A stretch of 64,000 bases of DNA from Epinephelus fuscoguttatus (GCF_011397635.1 NC_064760.1:25245356-25309355); one strand, 5' to 3'; counted from the first letter of the stretch, positions 13,050-25,997 are shown. Notes: generated by a model from the sequence alone, not told the origin. A program made the numbers and translations.

Positions 13050-16000
13050 ATGGAGCCAGTTCTTATTCTTGTGATGTTGGCTGGAGTATCGCATGGTAAA
13101 ATTAAAGAAAAAATTTAAATAGACTACTGAGCAAAAGGAGATCTTGTAAAGCTGATTTTTGGTTAATAGTTTGTGTTTTTTTTATAGCTTTCCTTCCCGC
13201 TGCTGACACTATATGTAATGCCACGCAGAACACATCTCTGTGCTCTGCTACTCTTGGAGGATCTGTGTACATCCAAGTGATGCCCAACGCCAGCGGCCAT
13301 TTGCTGCGGTGCAGGAAACAGCTTACCACTGGACCCATAAATGTGTTCTCTGTGAAGAAAGACAAGGTGACGATACAGGAGCCTTTCAAAAACAGGACGG
13401 AGTTTTTCATCAACAATGGGACACTGAGGATCAGCAATGTGGTGGGGAATGATTCGGGTCAATACACTGTAGAGGTCTTTGATCCAGATGGGGTCCTCCT
13501 GAGAAAAACTATGGTTATACTGGATGTTCAAGGCAAGTGTTTAAAAATGTAACATCTTCTTCCATCTTAAATATAGGTAATGGCTGTGCTTGCAATTATT
13601 ATCGTGAGTGCCATTATGTCAAGTTAGCTTCTGCGTTATCTCGTGAAAAAGAGCTTTGTCATCTTGTGATAGCAAAGTTATTGACCTGTTGTCATGAGGA
13701 AAGAAAGATGTTTTCTCCTTATCTCAAAAAAACCCCAACAAGATTTATTGTCTTGAGATCACAAAAAAGATTGTTTCCTCTTTTTAGATTACTTATAATG
13801 TTCATCAGAGATCTGGAGTGTCATGCCAGCATGCATAAATGGCATCTTAACAACTGTAGCAACTGATTTGAGCCGAAAATGTCAAATCAGAGTATCCATT
13901 ACTGATCAGTGCTCTTGTTCTCTGGTACACCTATACTGGAGAATTTCCTTTAAAGTGGCGACTCTTTACCCCTTCATCTGAAGGCAGCAGGTATCCGTTC
14001 TATCTGCAGTCTTTGTCTGGAGTGATGTTGTGCACAGTAAACATTATAAGTAGCCTGATAAACATTTAAAGTACAAGAAGCCTTCAGTTAACATCCTGGG
14101 CTTTTAATGTCTTCAATTACTAAAGTCAGCTAGCGTACATATGGGACAGACCTTTAATTTCTTTCTCCCAACACTCAGCAAAGATGGGACCTCCCCCTTT
14201 TGATTTTAGTGACACGACAAAGATGAAAACTGAGGCGGCGAAAGTCCTACTGGGGCAGGCGAGAGGGGTAGGGGATGGGTCCAACAAACACTGTCTTTCA
14301 CCTGAGAGAGCGGTGTTTGTGTCCCGTAAAATCATAAAGCCTGTTCTTTTTTCCTAAACCTAAACACGTGTCCTTGTTGTTGAAGGAAAAAAAAAAATCA
14401 ATTTGCAGTGTTGTAGCGATGTAGTGCATTTATTTTGAAAGAGACTGTATGTAAACGTAAATTTCCTGTGAAAACAGAAGTGTATTTTGAAAGAAGACAA
14501 TGCATGTAGCAGACAGAACTTGACACAGTGTCCCAGAACGTCAACAACCAACGCACCCAGGGTACCTTGCACGTCGTACAGTATGTGGACGGGGAAAGTC
14601 CATGACCAAACATCAATATGTAACGAGGTCGGAGTGAGTATGTGTTGGGATTTTAAGCTTCTGTTCTTTTTCTTTGAGTTAGCTGCTAACTGCTGCTAGC
14701 TGCTTTTTAAATCTCCTGGAGCTGGATCGCCCACATTCAGCATTGTCAAGATGGCACCCATCCCGTTCTGCCTGCTGTCCCTTTTACACGGACACCAATT
14801 CAGTGCTGTGACTACCTTTATTGTTAGCTTAAAGGCGAGACAACTCTGCCCCCCGTTCCTTAATCATTCCTTTTATAAAGAATGGTGGGGCAGAATAATG
14901 GTGTGCCTTGAACAGGCAATGTAAAAGGGGCTAAAGAGAAGAAAAGTCAATGATATTTTGTTTACAGCACCCAGCATACCAACACAACACCTTCCTTTTG
15001 CACTAAAAAAATATAAATAACTGAGGAACAGACATATATTCCGACTTTATGACCACCTCAGAGGTAGGGAGTCACCATGTTTTCCATCTCTCTTGTTTAT
15101 CATGTCAGTAATGTGAACTTTAGTGGTTTCCTTAAAATGAACTGAATGATTGCTAACGATGTCTCGCATGCCCATATTCACAACAGTTTATTGCTATTTG
15201 TAAGTGCGATCCAACCACCTCAGAACTAGCTCAGGTGCATAGCCAGCAGAGGTTTGTTACATCTAAAGAAAGGAATTGCTTCAGTGCCAACAGCAACTGG
15301 ACCCTGTGTCTAACTGAGACATGAGTTTGACAAAATGTGCCACACCCAGCTAGTAAAAGGGACTCAGAGTTGAATCAGGACTTGGCTTTAATGAGAGGAA
15401 ATTACATTTTTGTGATGATGTCATTTTCTCAAGATAATGAAATTAAATGATCTTTTCTTTTATCATGACAATCTCATTATTTTGAGATAACAAATAATTA
15501 ACCTGTGATTATAAAACAACAGCATTGAAAAAATTGCAAGGATGACTGTTCTCGGCGTCCGTATGCTACTCATCATGGTAGAGTGAAAATACAAAACACA
15601 GTGCGCCCATATGTAAGATAAAAGGTTAAAGTAGAAAACATTAGAATCTTCTTAACTGTTACAATATGAAGACTGTAGTGTTTCCTCAAAAACCACTACC
15701 TCTGAGATATTCTTCTTCCTCAATCTGCTGACATTTCCTGTCGCTAATAGCAATATGTAGGCTACATCTAAAACATATAAGTCAGTCCTTCATCGTACGG
15801 TAGCAAGAGAATAATCTTAAAGATAATTTTCCATCTAGCCACTGATTTTTTTTATATTTCTTGAATATACTGTGTGGGTGGCACTGGTGAAAGGTGCTGT
15901 GACAAAGAGATTATAGTTGCAGTACATCTACAGGAACTGACTGTGGTTCAAGGGAGCAGTATCAGTATTTGTCAGCTTAGGCCTTATTCTCATTTTTTTT

Positions 16001-16598
16001 TTCTCCAGTCAACTGCGGCTCCTTACCTTCTTCCTACACCACTAAGTCTAACCTTCTTGTTCAAACCACACCAATCTTCGAACTCGGCCATCATTTTGAA
16101 CTTGATCACACCTGTTAAGTTTTGCATGGTTGTGACCTTGACAAAATCTGTCCACAAACAGAGAGACAGACAGACATTTAAACACCCGCAAAATACTCAA
16201 AACTGCTTCTGTGGCAATCATGCAGTGTTTTTGCTGCTGGTAATAACACCCAGGTTAACAATTTAACTCACAGGTTGTAAGTGTGTGTGATTATCACTGT
16301 GGTCTCTTCTCCTCAGAAAACAAGTGGAACATCTTGATCCCAGTCTGTTATGGAGTGGGTGCTCTCCTGATAGTGGTGGTGGTGGTGGTGTGTTGCTGTT
16401 GCTGTGTCTGTCGGAGAATGAGGCGCCGTAAGAAATCCAGTAAGATTTTACACATCTGTTTGTAGGCTATTTAAAAAAAAACCCAACAACAACAGGCCAA
16501 TGAGAAAAGGGGAGGGGGTCATCAAAGCCATTTGATTTCCTTTGACTGCTAAATCATTTTGTGTTTTTCTGTTTTTTTTTTTTACAGCCTCAGGTTAA
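13050..16598 (+). CDS. Single-V-domain Ig-superfamily membrane protein, CD2/SLAM-like
   Basis: Exons 13050-13095 (signal peptide MEPVLILVMLAGVSHG), 13188-13532 (V domain), 16317-16439 (membrane segment) and 16588-16598 (tail end, stop) encode 174 aa; all junctions are phase 1. The V domain lacks the canonical cysteines (its F strand reads SGQYTVEVFD), has an amino-terminal Cys pair (TICNATQNTSLC) and four N-glycosylation sequons, as in the array genes A-G that follow. Exon 2 ends at AAG|GCAAGT, so a GC donor must be used. There is no C2 exon in the 2.8-kb intron before the membrane exon. The membrane segment ends in six consecutive Val codons followed by CCCCCVC, then a very short basic tail (RRMRRRKK) with no tyrosine. 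Signalling would need a partner protein. It is probably a diverged founder or outlying member of the array. Exact family is inferred. Confidence 0.75.
13535..16316 (+). other. Large intron of the single-V gene
   Basis: 2.8 kb between the V and membrane exons. I looked for the C2 exon of the array genes (its conserved start would encode APVSSVLLVSEC) and found none. About 16085-16190 resembles a common fish repeat ending in a GACAGACAGACA tract. No other gene is supported. Confidence 0.5.
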
Positions 16599-16867
16599 TA
16601 ACTGAGAATGAACGCCCGGACTTTGGACTTTAGTGAACTCAGCTGAGGATCATCAGAGGGTGCTAAGTGGAGGACTCAAAGGAAGAACAGAACTTTTCAG
16701 CATAAAGAGGAAGCTGGAAAAGTCTTTGAAGTTTTCTTTGTGTATCCAGTGTTGAATTTTTTAATACGAAAACAATAACTTGTGGTATCAGTGTAATGCC
16801 ATGTATGTTATGTCTTAGTTTAGCACAGGAGCAGCTGTGTGACTATATTTGTGACGTCACTGATCTG

Positions 16868-16873
16868 AATAAA
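16868..16873 (+). terminator. Polyadenylation signal of the single-V gene
   Basis: AATAAA about 270 bp after the stop codon at 16596-16598. Confidence 0.6.
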
Positions 16874-18203
16874 ATTGTGTAAATCACTGAAGATTTGATC
16901 TGCTCTCTATGGAAAAATGTCATTATTGACCACTGTATAAAATGACAGTAACTTCAGCAAAATCTTGAAGAACAAAATGTGTAAGTTCTTTGTCTATTAA
17001 AAATACAGGGTTATTTTTCGTCTTTTTTTTTTTTTTTTTTAAATTTAATTTAATATCAGTAGTTGTCTTCTCCTCTCCCCATGTTAAACTCTTGGCACAT
17101 AATATAGAAGTTGGATGTTTGCACTGTAGCCCGAAGATCAAATATTAAACTCGTTCAGTTCAATGTTCAATTATGCATAGTTATAGTTATTAATAGAGTC
17201 TGGACGATGTTATGACCAACTTGCTGCATTAAATACCAGATATATGGAATTAAGTTGCAAAACAGGACTAATTTTTTTTCAGGAATGCAGTAAAATAAAA
17301 TCAGTTACAAAAATCCAAGTTAAAAATGCCAATTAATACCCCAAAGTTATATATTTATAAAAAAAAATAGAAGGCAATGACATTAAAAAGTAAAGATACG
17401 TTGAAAACAAAATGATCAGCTTCCATAAATATATATATATATTTTAAACTAAAGTTTTGAGGATTGATTTAAAACATGTCAGAATGTTTTACTGAAAAAT
17501 CATATAAAACAAACTTTACTAGCAGGACATAGATGGCTGAAGTGGTTTCTTCCTAAAGGCTGCGTTGGTTGATGCGGCAGCTTATAAATCATGTTGTGTT
17601 GTGATGACATCTGCAGGCTGTGTTTGGGTTTTCACTCACATTATGTCCTGGCTAAGTAGCAGGTGTTTATATTCACCTTTAAATGTGACATTGTGCTTAG
17701 TTTTCAGCCTGGATGTAAGAGACATTTGTGTTTCATATTGGTTACAGAGACTTCACAGTTGTTTTCAGTATCACTAACATATACTTTCCTGTAGAAATAG
17801 TGGGCGTCTTAGTAATGAAATATCTTGTTTCTGAGATTGTAATGTTGTCTCATTTCCCACACAATTTACTGGAAATAAAAAGATGTCACACTGTGCACAT
17901 GTAGATATTGTGTAGAAGTTTGAATCTTAAAATCCGTATGTTCATCTGTCTCGAATGTGTACGATGATTGAACACGACAGAATAGAAAAAAGTGTATGGT
18001 TTACAGCGAGTGTGAAGACACTTTGTTTCACTTCTTTTTGAGTGCAGTGACAGAATTTCCTGGTATTGTGTGGTTAAATTAACATCTAATTATGAAACAC
18101 AGAAGTTCAGAAACCACTTCCAGAATTCTGTTTAATTTTTTTTGGTCATCAGCACATTTTTAAGGCTTTCATGCCATCTAGTCAGACTGCTCTCAACATA
18201 AAT
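16874..18203. other. Intergenic flank upstream of array gene A
   Basis: AT-rich with a poly-T run near 17023-17040. From about 17700 the sequence becomes the duplicated upstream flank also found before gene F (for example the AAATAAAAAGATGTCACACTG landmark at 17876 and 53488), so the array's repeat unit begins here. Confidence 0.55.
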
Positions 18204-18213
18204 GAGGAAGTGA
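18204..18213 (+). promoter_or_regulatory. ETS/PU.1-like site upstream of gene A
   Basis: GAGGAAGTGA, a match to the PU.1/ETS core, 163 bp before the ATG. The same ten bases occur 163 bp before the ATG of genes B, F and G. A TATA-like TTAAATAAAG lies about 60 bp before the ATG. Confidence 0.45.
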
Positions 18214-18366
18214 CCAGTTGGCCATAATGATTTGCCTCCTTTCTCCTGCTGATCACTTAGAGAAGACATTTCAGGCTGCTCAGTTAGTGTGTGCACGTTT
18301 GCTGTTAAATAAAGTAGAAAGTCTTGTGTGTAAGCTGCTGACTGGGTCAACAGAGTCTGAGGAGAC

Positions 18367-21029
18367 ATGGAAGCTGTGATCGGACTGTTGCTGATGATAC
18401 TGGGAGTCTCTCATGGTGAGCTGTGACAGTATTTTCAAGTCTTGTTAAAAAGTACATCATCTTCACTGATATGTGTTGCAGCTGATATACTGACCCACAC
18501 TGGGAAGAATCATGACACATAAATGAATTAGATATTATTAAATATGTTTTTTCAGCTCTGGTCTTCACTTGACTGCCATAGATCTATGATGTTGACACAA
18601 ACTGACAGTTTTCTCTGCTCTGATTTTAAGTGATGGTTTGTGTATAACTATTATTTACATATGACAGTAACTTAAAGATTCAGTATTCTAGATTGATTTT
18701 ATTCTCACTCAGTTACTGAACTTAAAAGGGAGGATTGCAAACGCAGCTCTTAAGCAAATGTTTAATTATAGTCTCAGTCACAGTTACAACATGCTGATAC
18801 AGCAGAAATACAATATGTTCAATAACTAAAGGTAGCCTACTGCTAAGACGAGGTGGCTCTGCTGTACCAGAATGTTTCCTCCACTGATTTGTCCACAGAG
18901 ACACAGTACAGTCTTACATAGAAACAGATCCCATTTAGTCCATCATAACATTTCCATTTTTTTTTGTTCAGCTACACCTGCTGTATTTCTTCTTTAGATT
19001 CCTCAATCAATAAATATTGAAACTAAAACCCCAGTAACATGTATCAAGTAAAGGTAAAAACTGGTCTGAGTTCCTAAACAACCTACAAAACCCACTTTGT
19101 TTGACTCCAGAACATTTCACTGTCTGTATTGAGAGAAGCATACATCACATATCATTTTTTCAGTTCTTCAAAAATTAATGGAATAGAATAATACTATTTA
19201 TAATTTTCTATCTAATTTTTTTTAAATAATTTTTTAATTTCCAGGTGTGGAAACCTCCTGTGATGGCAGACAGGATGGAGCTCAGTGTTATGGAGCTTTG
19301 GGAGGAACTGTGGTCCTCCGGCTGATGGACAGCGCCTCAGAAATATTTAGATACAAATGGTCAACCAAAACAACAACAATACTCAGTGGGAGAAAGAATC
19401 TGATTGTGTCTAATGTGATAGAAAACAGATCATCATTTACTCCCAGTGATGGAACATTTAGGATCAATAACGTGAGCTGGAATGATGAAGGAGAATATAA
19501 ACTTACAATCTATGATTCAAATGGACTGATATCAGAGCAGCAGACTCTACAGTTGACCATTCAAGGTAAATAACTTTGTTTACCAACTGAGGACTTCAGT
19601 AACATTGATAGACATACATGTCATATTCTATTGCTAAACTAAACATGTCTATGTCTTATGCAAAATGTAAATGTAAAATGTACTTAAAGTATTAATTTCA
19701 AGATCTTTGCAGTCTTTTGGCTAGTTCCATCTTTGCCACTGCATCTTATATTTTATCGAAAATTTATTGTATTGCATATTCATGTGAAATATGAATCTGA
19801 AAAGTAATCACTGAAGAATAAATGGAGTAGTAAAAACTGCAATATGTCCTCCTGAAATGTAGTATGAGTACAGTAGAACGTAAGAAAAACCTCAAGTACA
19901 AGCTGTGTTGCAAACTGTGGTCTGGCAGAGAAACAGCTGCAGCAAATGTCTCTTTGTCATTATCCTGACAACTTATGTTTGAAACTTTCCAGGTGAGGAA
20001 ACCTCCTGTGATGGCAGACAGGATGGAGCTCAGTGTTATGGAGCTTTGGGAGGAACTGTGGTCCTCCAGCTGATGGACAGCGCCTCAGAAATATTTAGAT
20101 ACCAATGGTCAACCAAAACAACAACAATACTCATTGGGAGAAAGAATCAGATTGTGTCTAACGAGATCAAAAACCGATCCTTCTTTACTCCCAGTGATGG
20201 AACATTTAGGATCAATGACCTGAGCTGGAGTGATGGTGGGGAATATACTCTGATAACCTTTGATTCAGATGGACGAATCACTGAGCAGAAGACTCTACAG
20301 TTGACCATTCAAGGTAAATATATTCTTATACCCTCTGGTGAAGTGATTTTAATAAATGTACCTGTCATATTTTATTGCTAAACTACTGTATATTTCATAA
20401 TTTATGCACATACCTGTATCTTCATATCTGGCCTGCTGTGGTGGAACATATGCTCAGATCTATAACTGAAGTAAAAGTCAAACACCGCATTATAGAAAAA
20501 CAAGTAAAAGTCACGCACTAAAAATCTTACTTGGGCAAAAGTACTTAAGTATTAGCATCAAAGTATACCTAAATTACCTAAAGCAAAAGTACATATCTTA
20601 TACTGTGTGATTATCATTGCAGCTGGTAAAGGTGGAGTTAATTTAATGACTTCATAAACTGCTCAGCTTCTGAATATCCCAACTTATGTTTGAAACTTTC
20701 CAGGTGAGGAAACCTCCTGTGATGGCAGACAGGATGGAGCTCAGTGTTATGGAGCTTTGGGAGGAACTGTGGTCCTCCGGCTGATGGACAGCGCCTCAGA
20801 AATATCTAGATACCAATGGTCAAACAAAACAACAGTAATACTCAGTGGGAGAAAGAATCTGATTGTGTCTAATGAGATAGAAAACAGATCATCATTTACT
20901 CCCAGTGATGGAACATTTAAGATCAATAACCTGAGCTGGAGTGATGGTGGGGAATATACTCTTCTAAGCTTTGATTCAGAAGGGCGGAGATCAGTACAGC
21001 GGACTCTACTGTTGACAATTCAAGGATAA
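18367..21029 (+). CDS. Array gene A: three-V Ig protein, predicted secreted
   Basis: Exons 18367-18415 (signal peptide MEAVIGLLLMILGVSHG), 19245-19565 (V1), 19993-20313 (V2) and 20704-21029 (V3 with stop) give 338 aa. V1 and V2 are 321-nt, phase 1-1 exons ending in CAA G|GTAAAT. In V3 the donor is changed to GATAAT, so the frame runs CAA GGA TAA and stops immediately. No C2, stalk or membrane exon precedes the next signal peptide at 21616. The V domains share the ETSCDGRQDGAQCYGALGG start, lack the B-F disulfide, keep the C-strand Trp, and carry NKT and NRS sequons. An AATAAA at 21178-21183 could serve as polyadenylation signal, although that motif also belongs to the duplicated flank. Either a soluble receptor or decoy, or a gene truncated by donor loss. 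The gene model is strong; function is inferred. Confidence 0.65.
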
Positions 21030-21452
21030 TAGCTTTTTTAACCACTGAGAAACTGAGTGTTACTGATAGACATTCATGTCATATTCTACTGCTCAACTAC
21101 ATGTGTCTCATATTCGACATATATCTGTATCTATGTCTGGCCTGTTCTGCAATGTAATTTCCCAGCAATGTATTGAAAATAAAAAGATGTCACACTGTGC
21201 ACATGTACATATTGTGTAAAGATCTTGTGGGAGAAGCTGTGTTTATGGTTTATACACTGTATGAAGACACTTTGTTTCACTTCTTTTTTTAGTGTAATGA
21301 CAGAAATTCCTGGTCATGTGTGGTTAAATGTAACATCTAATTATAAAACACAGAAGTTCAGAAACCACCTTCAGAATTGTGCTAATTTTTTTTGTCATCA
21401 GCATCCTTTTAAGGCTTTCAGGCCATCTAGTCAGACTGCTCTCAACATAAAT

Positions 21453-21462
21453 GAGGAAGTGA
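21453..21462 (+). promoter_or_regulatory. ETS/PU.1-like site upstream of gene B
   Basis: GAGGAAGTGA 163 bp before the gene B ATG, in a block of about 200 bp nearly identical to the one before A. TATA-like TTAAATAAAG at 21554-21563. Confidence 0.45.
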
Positions 21463-21615
21463 CCAGTTGGCCACAATGATCTGCCTCCTTTCTCCTGCTG
21501 ATCACTAAGAGAAGACATTTCAGGCTGCTCAGTTAGTGTGTGCATGTTTGCTGTTAAATAAAGTAGAAACTCTTGTGTGTAAGCTGCTGACTGGGTCAAC
21601 AGAGTCTGAGGAGAC

Positions 21616-24600
21616 ATGGAAGCTGTGATCGGACTGTTGCTGATGATACTGGGAGTCTCTCATGGTGAGCTGTGACAGTATTTTCAAGTCTCGTTAAAAA
21701 GTACATCATCTTCACTGATATGTGTTGCAGCTGATATACTGACCCACACTGGGAAGAATCATGACACATAAATGAATTAGATATTATTAAATATGTTTTT
21801 TCAGCTCTGGTCTTCACTTGACTGCCATAGATCTATGATGTTGACACAAACTGACAGTTTTCTCTGCTCTGATTTTAAGTGATGGTTTGTGTATAACTAT
21901 TATTTACATATGACAGTAACTTAAAGATTCAGTATTCTAGATTGATTTTATTCTCACTCAGTTACTGAACTTAAAAGGGAGGATTGCAAATGCAGCTCAA
22001 TAACTAAATGTAGCCTACTGCTAAGAGGAGGGAACTTTGTACACGAGTCTTAAGGAGAAATGATTGTCTGTCAAACATTTGTTTTTGGCTCTCCTGCACC
22101 AGGACACTTCACTGTCTGCATTGAGAGAAACATAAATCCCATAAATTGTTTTTGGTTCTTGAGTTTTTCAAAAATTAATAGAATAAAATACTATTATTCA
22201 TAATTTTCTATCTCATTCATTTATTTATTTATTTTTTAATTTTTCATTTCCAGGTGAGGAAACCTCCTGTGATGGCAGACAGGATGGAGCTCAGTGTTAT
22301 GGAGCTTTGGGAGGAACTGTGGTCCTCCGGCTGATGGACAGCGCCTCAGAAATATCTAGATACCAATGGTCAAACAAAACAACAGTAATACTCAGTGGGA
22401 GAAAGAATCTGATTGTGTCTAATGAGATAGAAAACAGATCATCATTTACTCCCAGTGATGGAACATTTAGGATCAATAACCTGAGCTGGAGTGATGGTGG
22501 CGAATATAAACTTTCAACCTACGATTCAAATGGACGGATATCAGAGGAGCGGACTCTACATTTGTCTATTCAAGGTAAATAACTTTTTTACTGGGAAATT
22601 TATTAACACTGATAGACATTCACGTCATATTCTATTGCTATATGATATTCTACATAATATGTGTAACTATGCCTGTAACTATATGAAAAGTCATCTGAGT
22701 GTGTTTCCTTCAGCTCCTGTGTCCTCTGTCCTGCTGGTCTCTGAGTGTCTGTCCCAGGAGAGATGAGGGTGTCCTGCTCCTCTGAGGGAGGGGACAGTCC
22801 TCAGTACAGCTGGACTCTGGATGGACACACACTGACAGACGCTGAGCTCCTCTCTGGAAGCACTGAGACCACCAACATCACTCTGAAACAACACATCTCA
22901 GGACAACTGGTCTGCTCAGTCAGGAATAAAGTCAGCAGTGTCTCAAAAGAAATGAAGATTACTAACTGTGGTGAGTGAGAACATGAGTAAAAAACAGTTT
23001 GATGATTATGACACTGATGATTAACTGTACATCAGTCATTGATGTGTTTCTTTTCTTCAGGCTTCATATTTATTAACTGCACCTTGCAATGGGACACATA
23101 TCACAGTGGGTGTTTGCAGCCAATAACACTCTGTGTATTGAGCCAACAACAGCTCCTACCACGACCACAGAAACTGTAGGTAAGTGACACCAAAGTGTTG
23201 ATAAAACCCTCCACTCACATTACACACACCAGTCAAACTATGACTTCCTCCAGCAGAGATGAGCCCTGGTTACTAGTGAAAACTAACTCTCCTGTCACAG
23301 CACTAACTTGACATGTGATTCTTGTGCATCTTTGTCCGAACACATCACTCCCTGCTCACATGTGGTGTGAGAGCAGCTGTGGTGATTCCTTTTTTTGTTG
23401 TGCACTCCAGGGAATATTGATCACACTGGTGTTGGTTTACTGATTTTATTGATCTGTTCTTGCAAACGAAATCCTAAAATATACACTTAGTGACTTTTTA
23501 CACACTGACAGCAGCTGGAAAATGCTCCCATTTAAGGGAAACATTAAGATACTTGCACATACAAATTTTGTGGTCTGATAGAGACATGGACAGAGCTTTA
23601 ATACTCTTTTTATTATAATGCATTAATATTTCTACATCTGTAAAAGTTGGAATGATTCTTAATTCAGTAGAAATGGTATGATAAAAACATTGATATTCTT
23701 ATTTCTTAATGTCTTTATTATTATTCAGGTTTGTATACTTTTCTATCTCATTCATTTTTTATTTTTTTTTGAAACTCATATTTCTAATTTCCAGGTGTGG
23801 AAACCTCCTGTGATGGCAGACAGGATGGAGCTCAGTGTTATGGAGCTTTGGGAGGAACTGTGGTCCTCCGGCTGATGGACAGCGCCTCAGAAATATTTAG
23901 CTACCGATTGTCAACCAAAATAACAACAATACTCAATGGGAGAAAGAATCAGATTGTGTCTAATGAGATAGAAAACAGATCATCATTTTCTCCCAGTGAT
24001 GGAACATTTAGGGTCAGTAAGCTGAGCAGGAGTGATGAAGGAGAATATACTCTTGTAATCTATGATTCAAATGGGCGGAGATCAGAGCAGCGGACTCTAC
24101 AGTTGACCATTCAAGGTAAATAGCTTTATTACTGGAAATTGTACTAACACTGAAAGACATTCATGTCATTTTCTCTATATGATATTCATCTATCATAATA
24201 TGTGTAACTATGCCTGTAACTATATGAAAAGTCATCTGAGTGTGTTTCCTTCAGCTCCTGTGTCCTCTGTCCTGCTGGTCTCTGAGTGTCTGTCCCAGGA
24301 GAGATGAGGGTGTCCTGCTCCTCTAAGGGAGGGGACAGTCCTCAGTACAGCTGGACTCTGGATGGACACACACTGACAGACGCTGAGCTCCTCTCTGGAA
24401 ACACTGAGACCACCAACATCACTCTGAAACAACACGTCTCAGGACAACTGGTCTGCTCAGTCAGGAATAAAGTCAGTAGGATATCTAGTGGTGAGCGAGA
24501 GGATGTAAAAAAAAGACTTTTAATTGTTATACTGTTGGTTATGGTCACTCTGGACATCAGTCATGGCTTCCTGTTTCTTTGCCCACAGGCTTCATATTCA

Positions 24601-25485
24601 GCGAGTGCATCTCCACCTCCACTGAGGGTAAGGAGAGTGACATCAACATGTATGATCAGCATGTATCCTGAGTAACTGAATGTAACTTGCATTAAGTTCA
24701 CCTCGGGGCACCACCCTTCAAAAAGGGAAATGAAAGCTGATGTATTAATTCAGTGTCAAAATGGAGGTTAGGTAAACCCCTGACTCATAAACAGCGACCA
24801 TTACATCTCATACACACAAAGCAAGTAATCAGAATCTTTTTCAGTGTTCAACCTATTGAACTACTAATGATACACACAACTACTAATTATTGAACAAATC
24901 CTGCAAATCCCATCTCCAGGATTGGGATTCTCACCTGTTGTCACTCAACCCTTGTGGTCATCACTGCGAGCACTGGTGATGGTAATGGGAGACTGAACTG
25001 AAGTGGCGTTCATTTACCTTTTCAAAGGATGATGTTTTGAGATGAATTTGACACATGTGATTTCTGTTACTCAGTACAAATGTTGATCATTTCTGCTCGC
25101 CTGAAGTTGAGTGTAATCACTCTATGTCATCTTACATGCGAGATAAAGCATTTAGCCTTTAAGCTACACACGTCAATCAGACTTCCTCCAGCAGAGATGA
25201 CCCCTGGCATTTATGTCAAAACTAACTCTCCTGTCGCAGTCTTAACTTAACATCTGATTTTTGTGTCTCTTTATCCAAACAGATCACTCCCTGCTCATAT
25301 GTGGTGTGAGAGCAGCTGTGGTGATTCTTGTGTTAATTGGGATCTGCGTCTTTTTTGCTTGGAAGAAGAAGAAATACAAGATGGCTGCAGGCTCTGGCGT
25401 CCGCTGTAAGAGGGGACATGAAGAGAACTCTGTTATGATGGTTGAAGTGAGAAGTTCTGCATCTGAACTTTACAGTAACGTGTGA
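21616..25485 (+). pseudogene. Array gene B: two-module V-C2 receptor with frameshifts
   Basis: Recognisable exons: 21616-21664 (signal), 22254-22574 (V1), 22714-22970 (C2), 23061-23179 (stalk), 23795-24115 (V2), 24255-24490 (C2, short type), 24589-24627 (13-codon stalk), 25283-25485 (membrane plus tail, stop). Both C2 exons lack one G in the CAGGGAGAGATG landmark (about 22757 and 24299), so the frame reads CAG GAG AGA TGA and stops. The stalk exon is 119 nt instead of 123, another frameshift. V1, V2, the small stalk and the membrane exon are intact, and all are phase 1-1, so skipping the three damaged exons would still give an in-frame 310-aa protein. V2 has Leu in place of the C-strand Trp (SYRLSTK). 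Gene F has the same layout without the lesions. Called a pseudogene, with an exon-skipped product possible. Confidence 0.7.
23344..23387 (+). pseudogene. Decayed membrane exon inside gene B
   Basis: Forty-four bases correspond to the start of the array's membrane exon (ATCACTCCCTGCTCACATGT onward, then GAGAGCAGCTGTGGTGATT). The acceptor AG is changed to AC and the sequence departs after GTGATT into a T run. It marks where a former complete gene (signal-V-C2-stalk-TM) lost its end and became fused to the next V-C2-TM unit. Confidence 0.75.
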
Positions 25486-25865
25486 AACCAAGGCCTTAGT
25501 GTCGTCTCATATGTGCTGTGATCAGCCATGTGTCTTTATGGGTGTGTTTTTGGCTAATAGGTGGGTAAACTGTAAACAGCCAGAGAAAGAGGTGGGTACA
25601 CTCTGTATACCTGAGCATACCCTCCACTACACCACTGGTGCAACTAAGTTTGATGCCATTTGGAAGTTATTTTGCTGTAGATTTCCACATTGTCATTACA
25701 ATGTCCAAAACTGGAAACAGATATTTTTCTCAGAAGACAAGAGTTAAGGTTTTATAGATAATTTGTGTTCACTTTTGTATAGATACTTGATGTAGTGACT
25801 GTATATATTTATGTGTGTTTAAATGTGATTTTGCAGTCACAGCATGTTTGTAATTCTCATATATG

Positions 25866-25871
25866 ATTAAA
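25866..25871 (+). terminator. Probable polyadenylation signal of gene B
   Basis: ATTAAA about 380 bp after the stop codon, in a block (ATATGATTAAAGGGTTTAAC) kept after genes C, E and F. Confidence 0.45.
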
Positions 25872-25997
25872 GGGTTTAACTCTTAAAGATTCAATTATGT
25901 AAATAATAGTTTGTGTTATTCTGATTTGATTATAATTACTAATGCAGGTCTGTTTTGCTTCCATGTTTATATAAAACCTTTCAAAGCATTTATTATT

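Noticed and set aside
18347..18568. 73-codon minus-strand frames opposite each signal-peptide exon
   Set aside because: Same reason: a shadow of a recently duplicated block, with no start or domain support.
25499..25747. 82-codon frames after the membrane exons of B, E and F
   Set aside because: They run through a truncated hAT-like MITE and 3' untranslated sequence; no splice link to the receptor.
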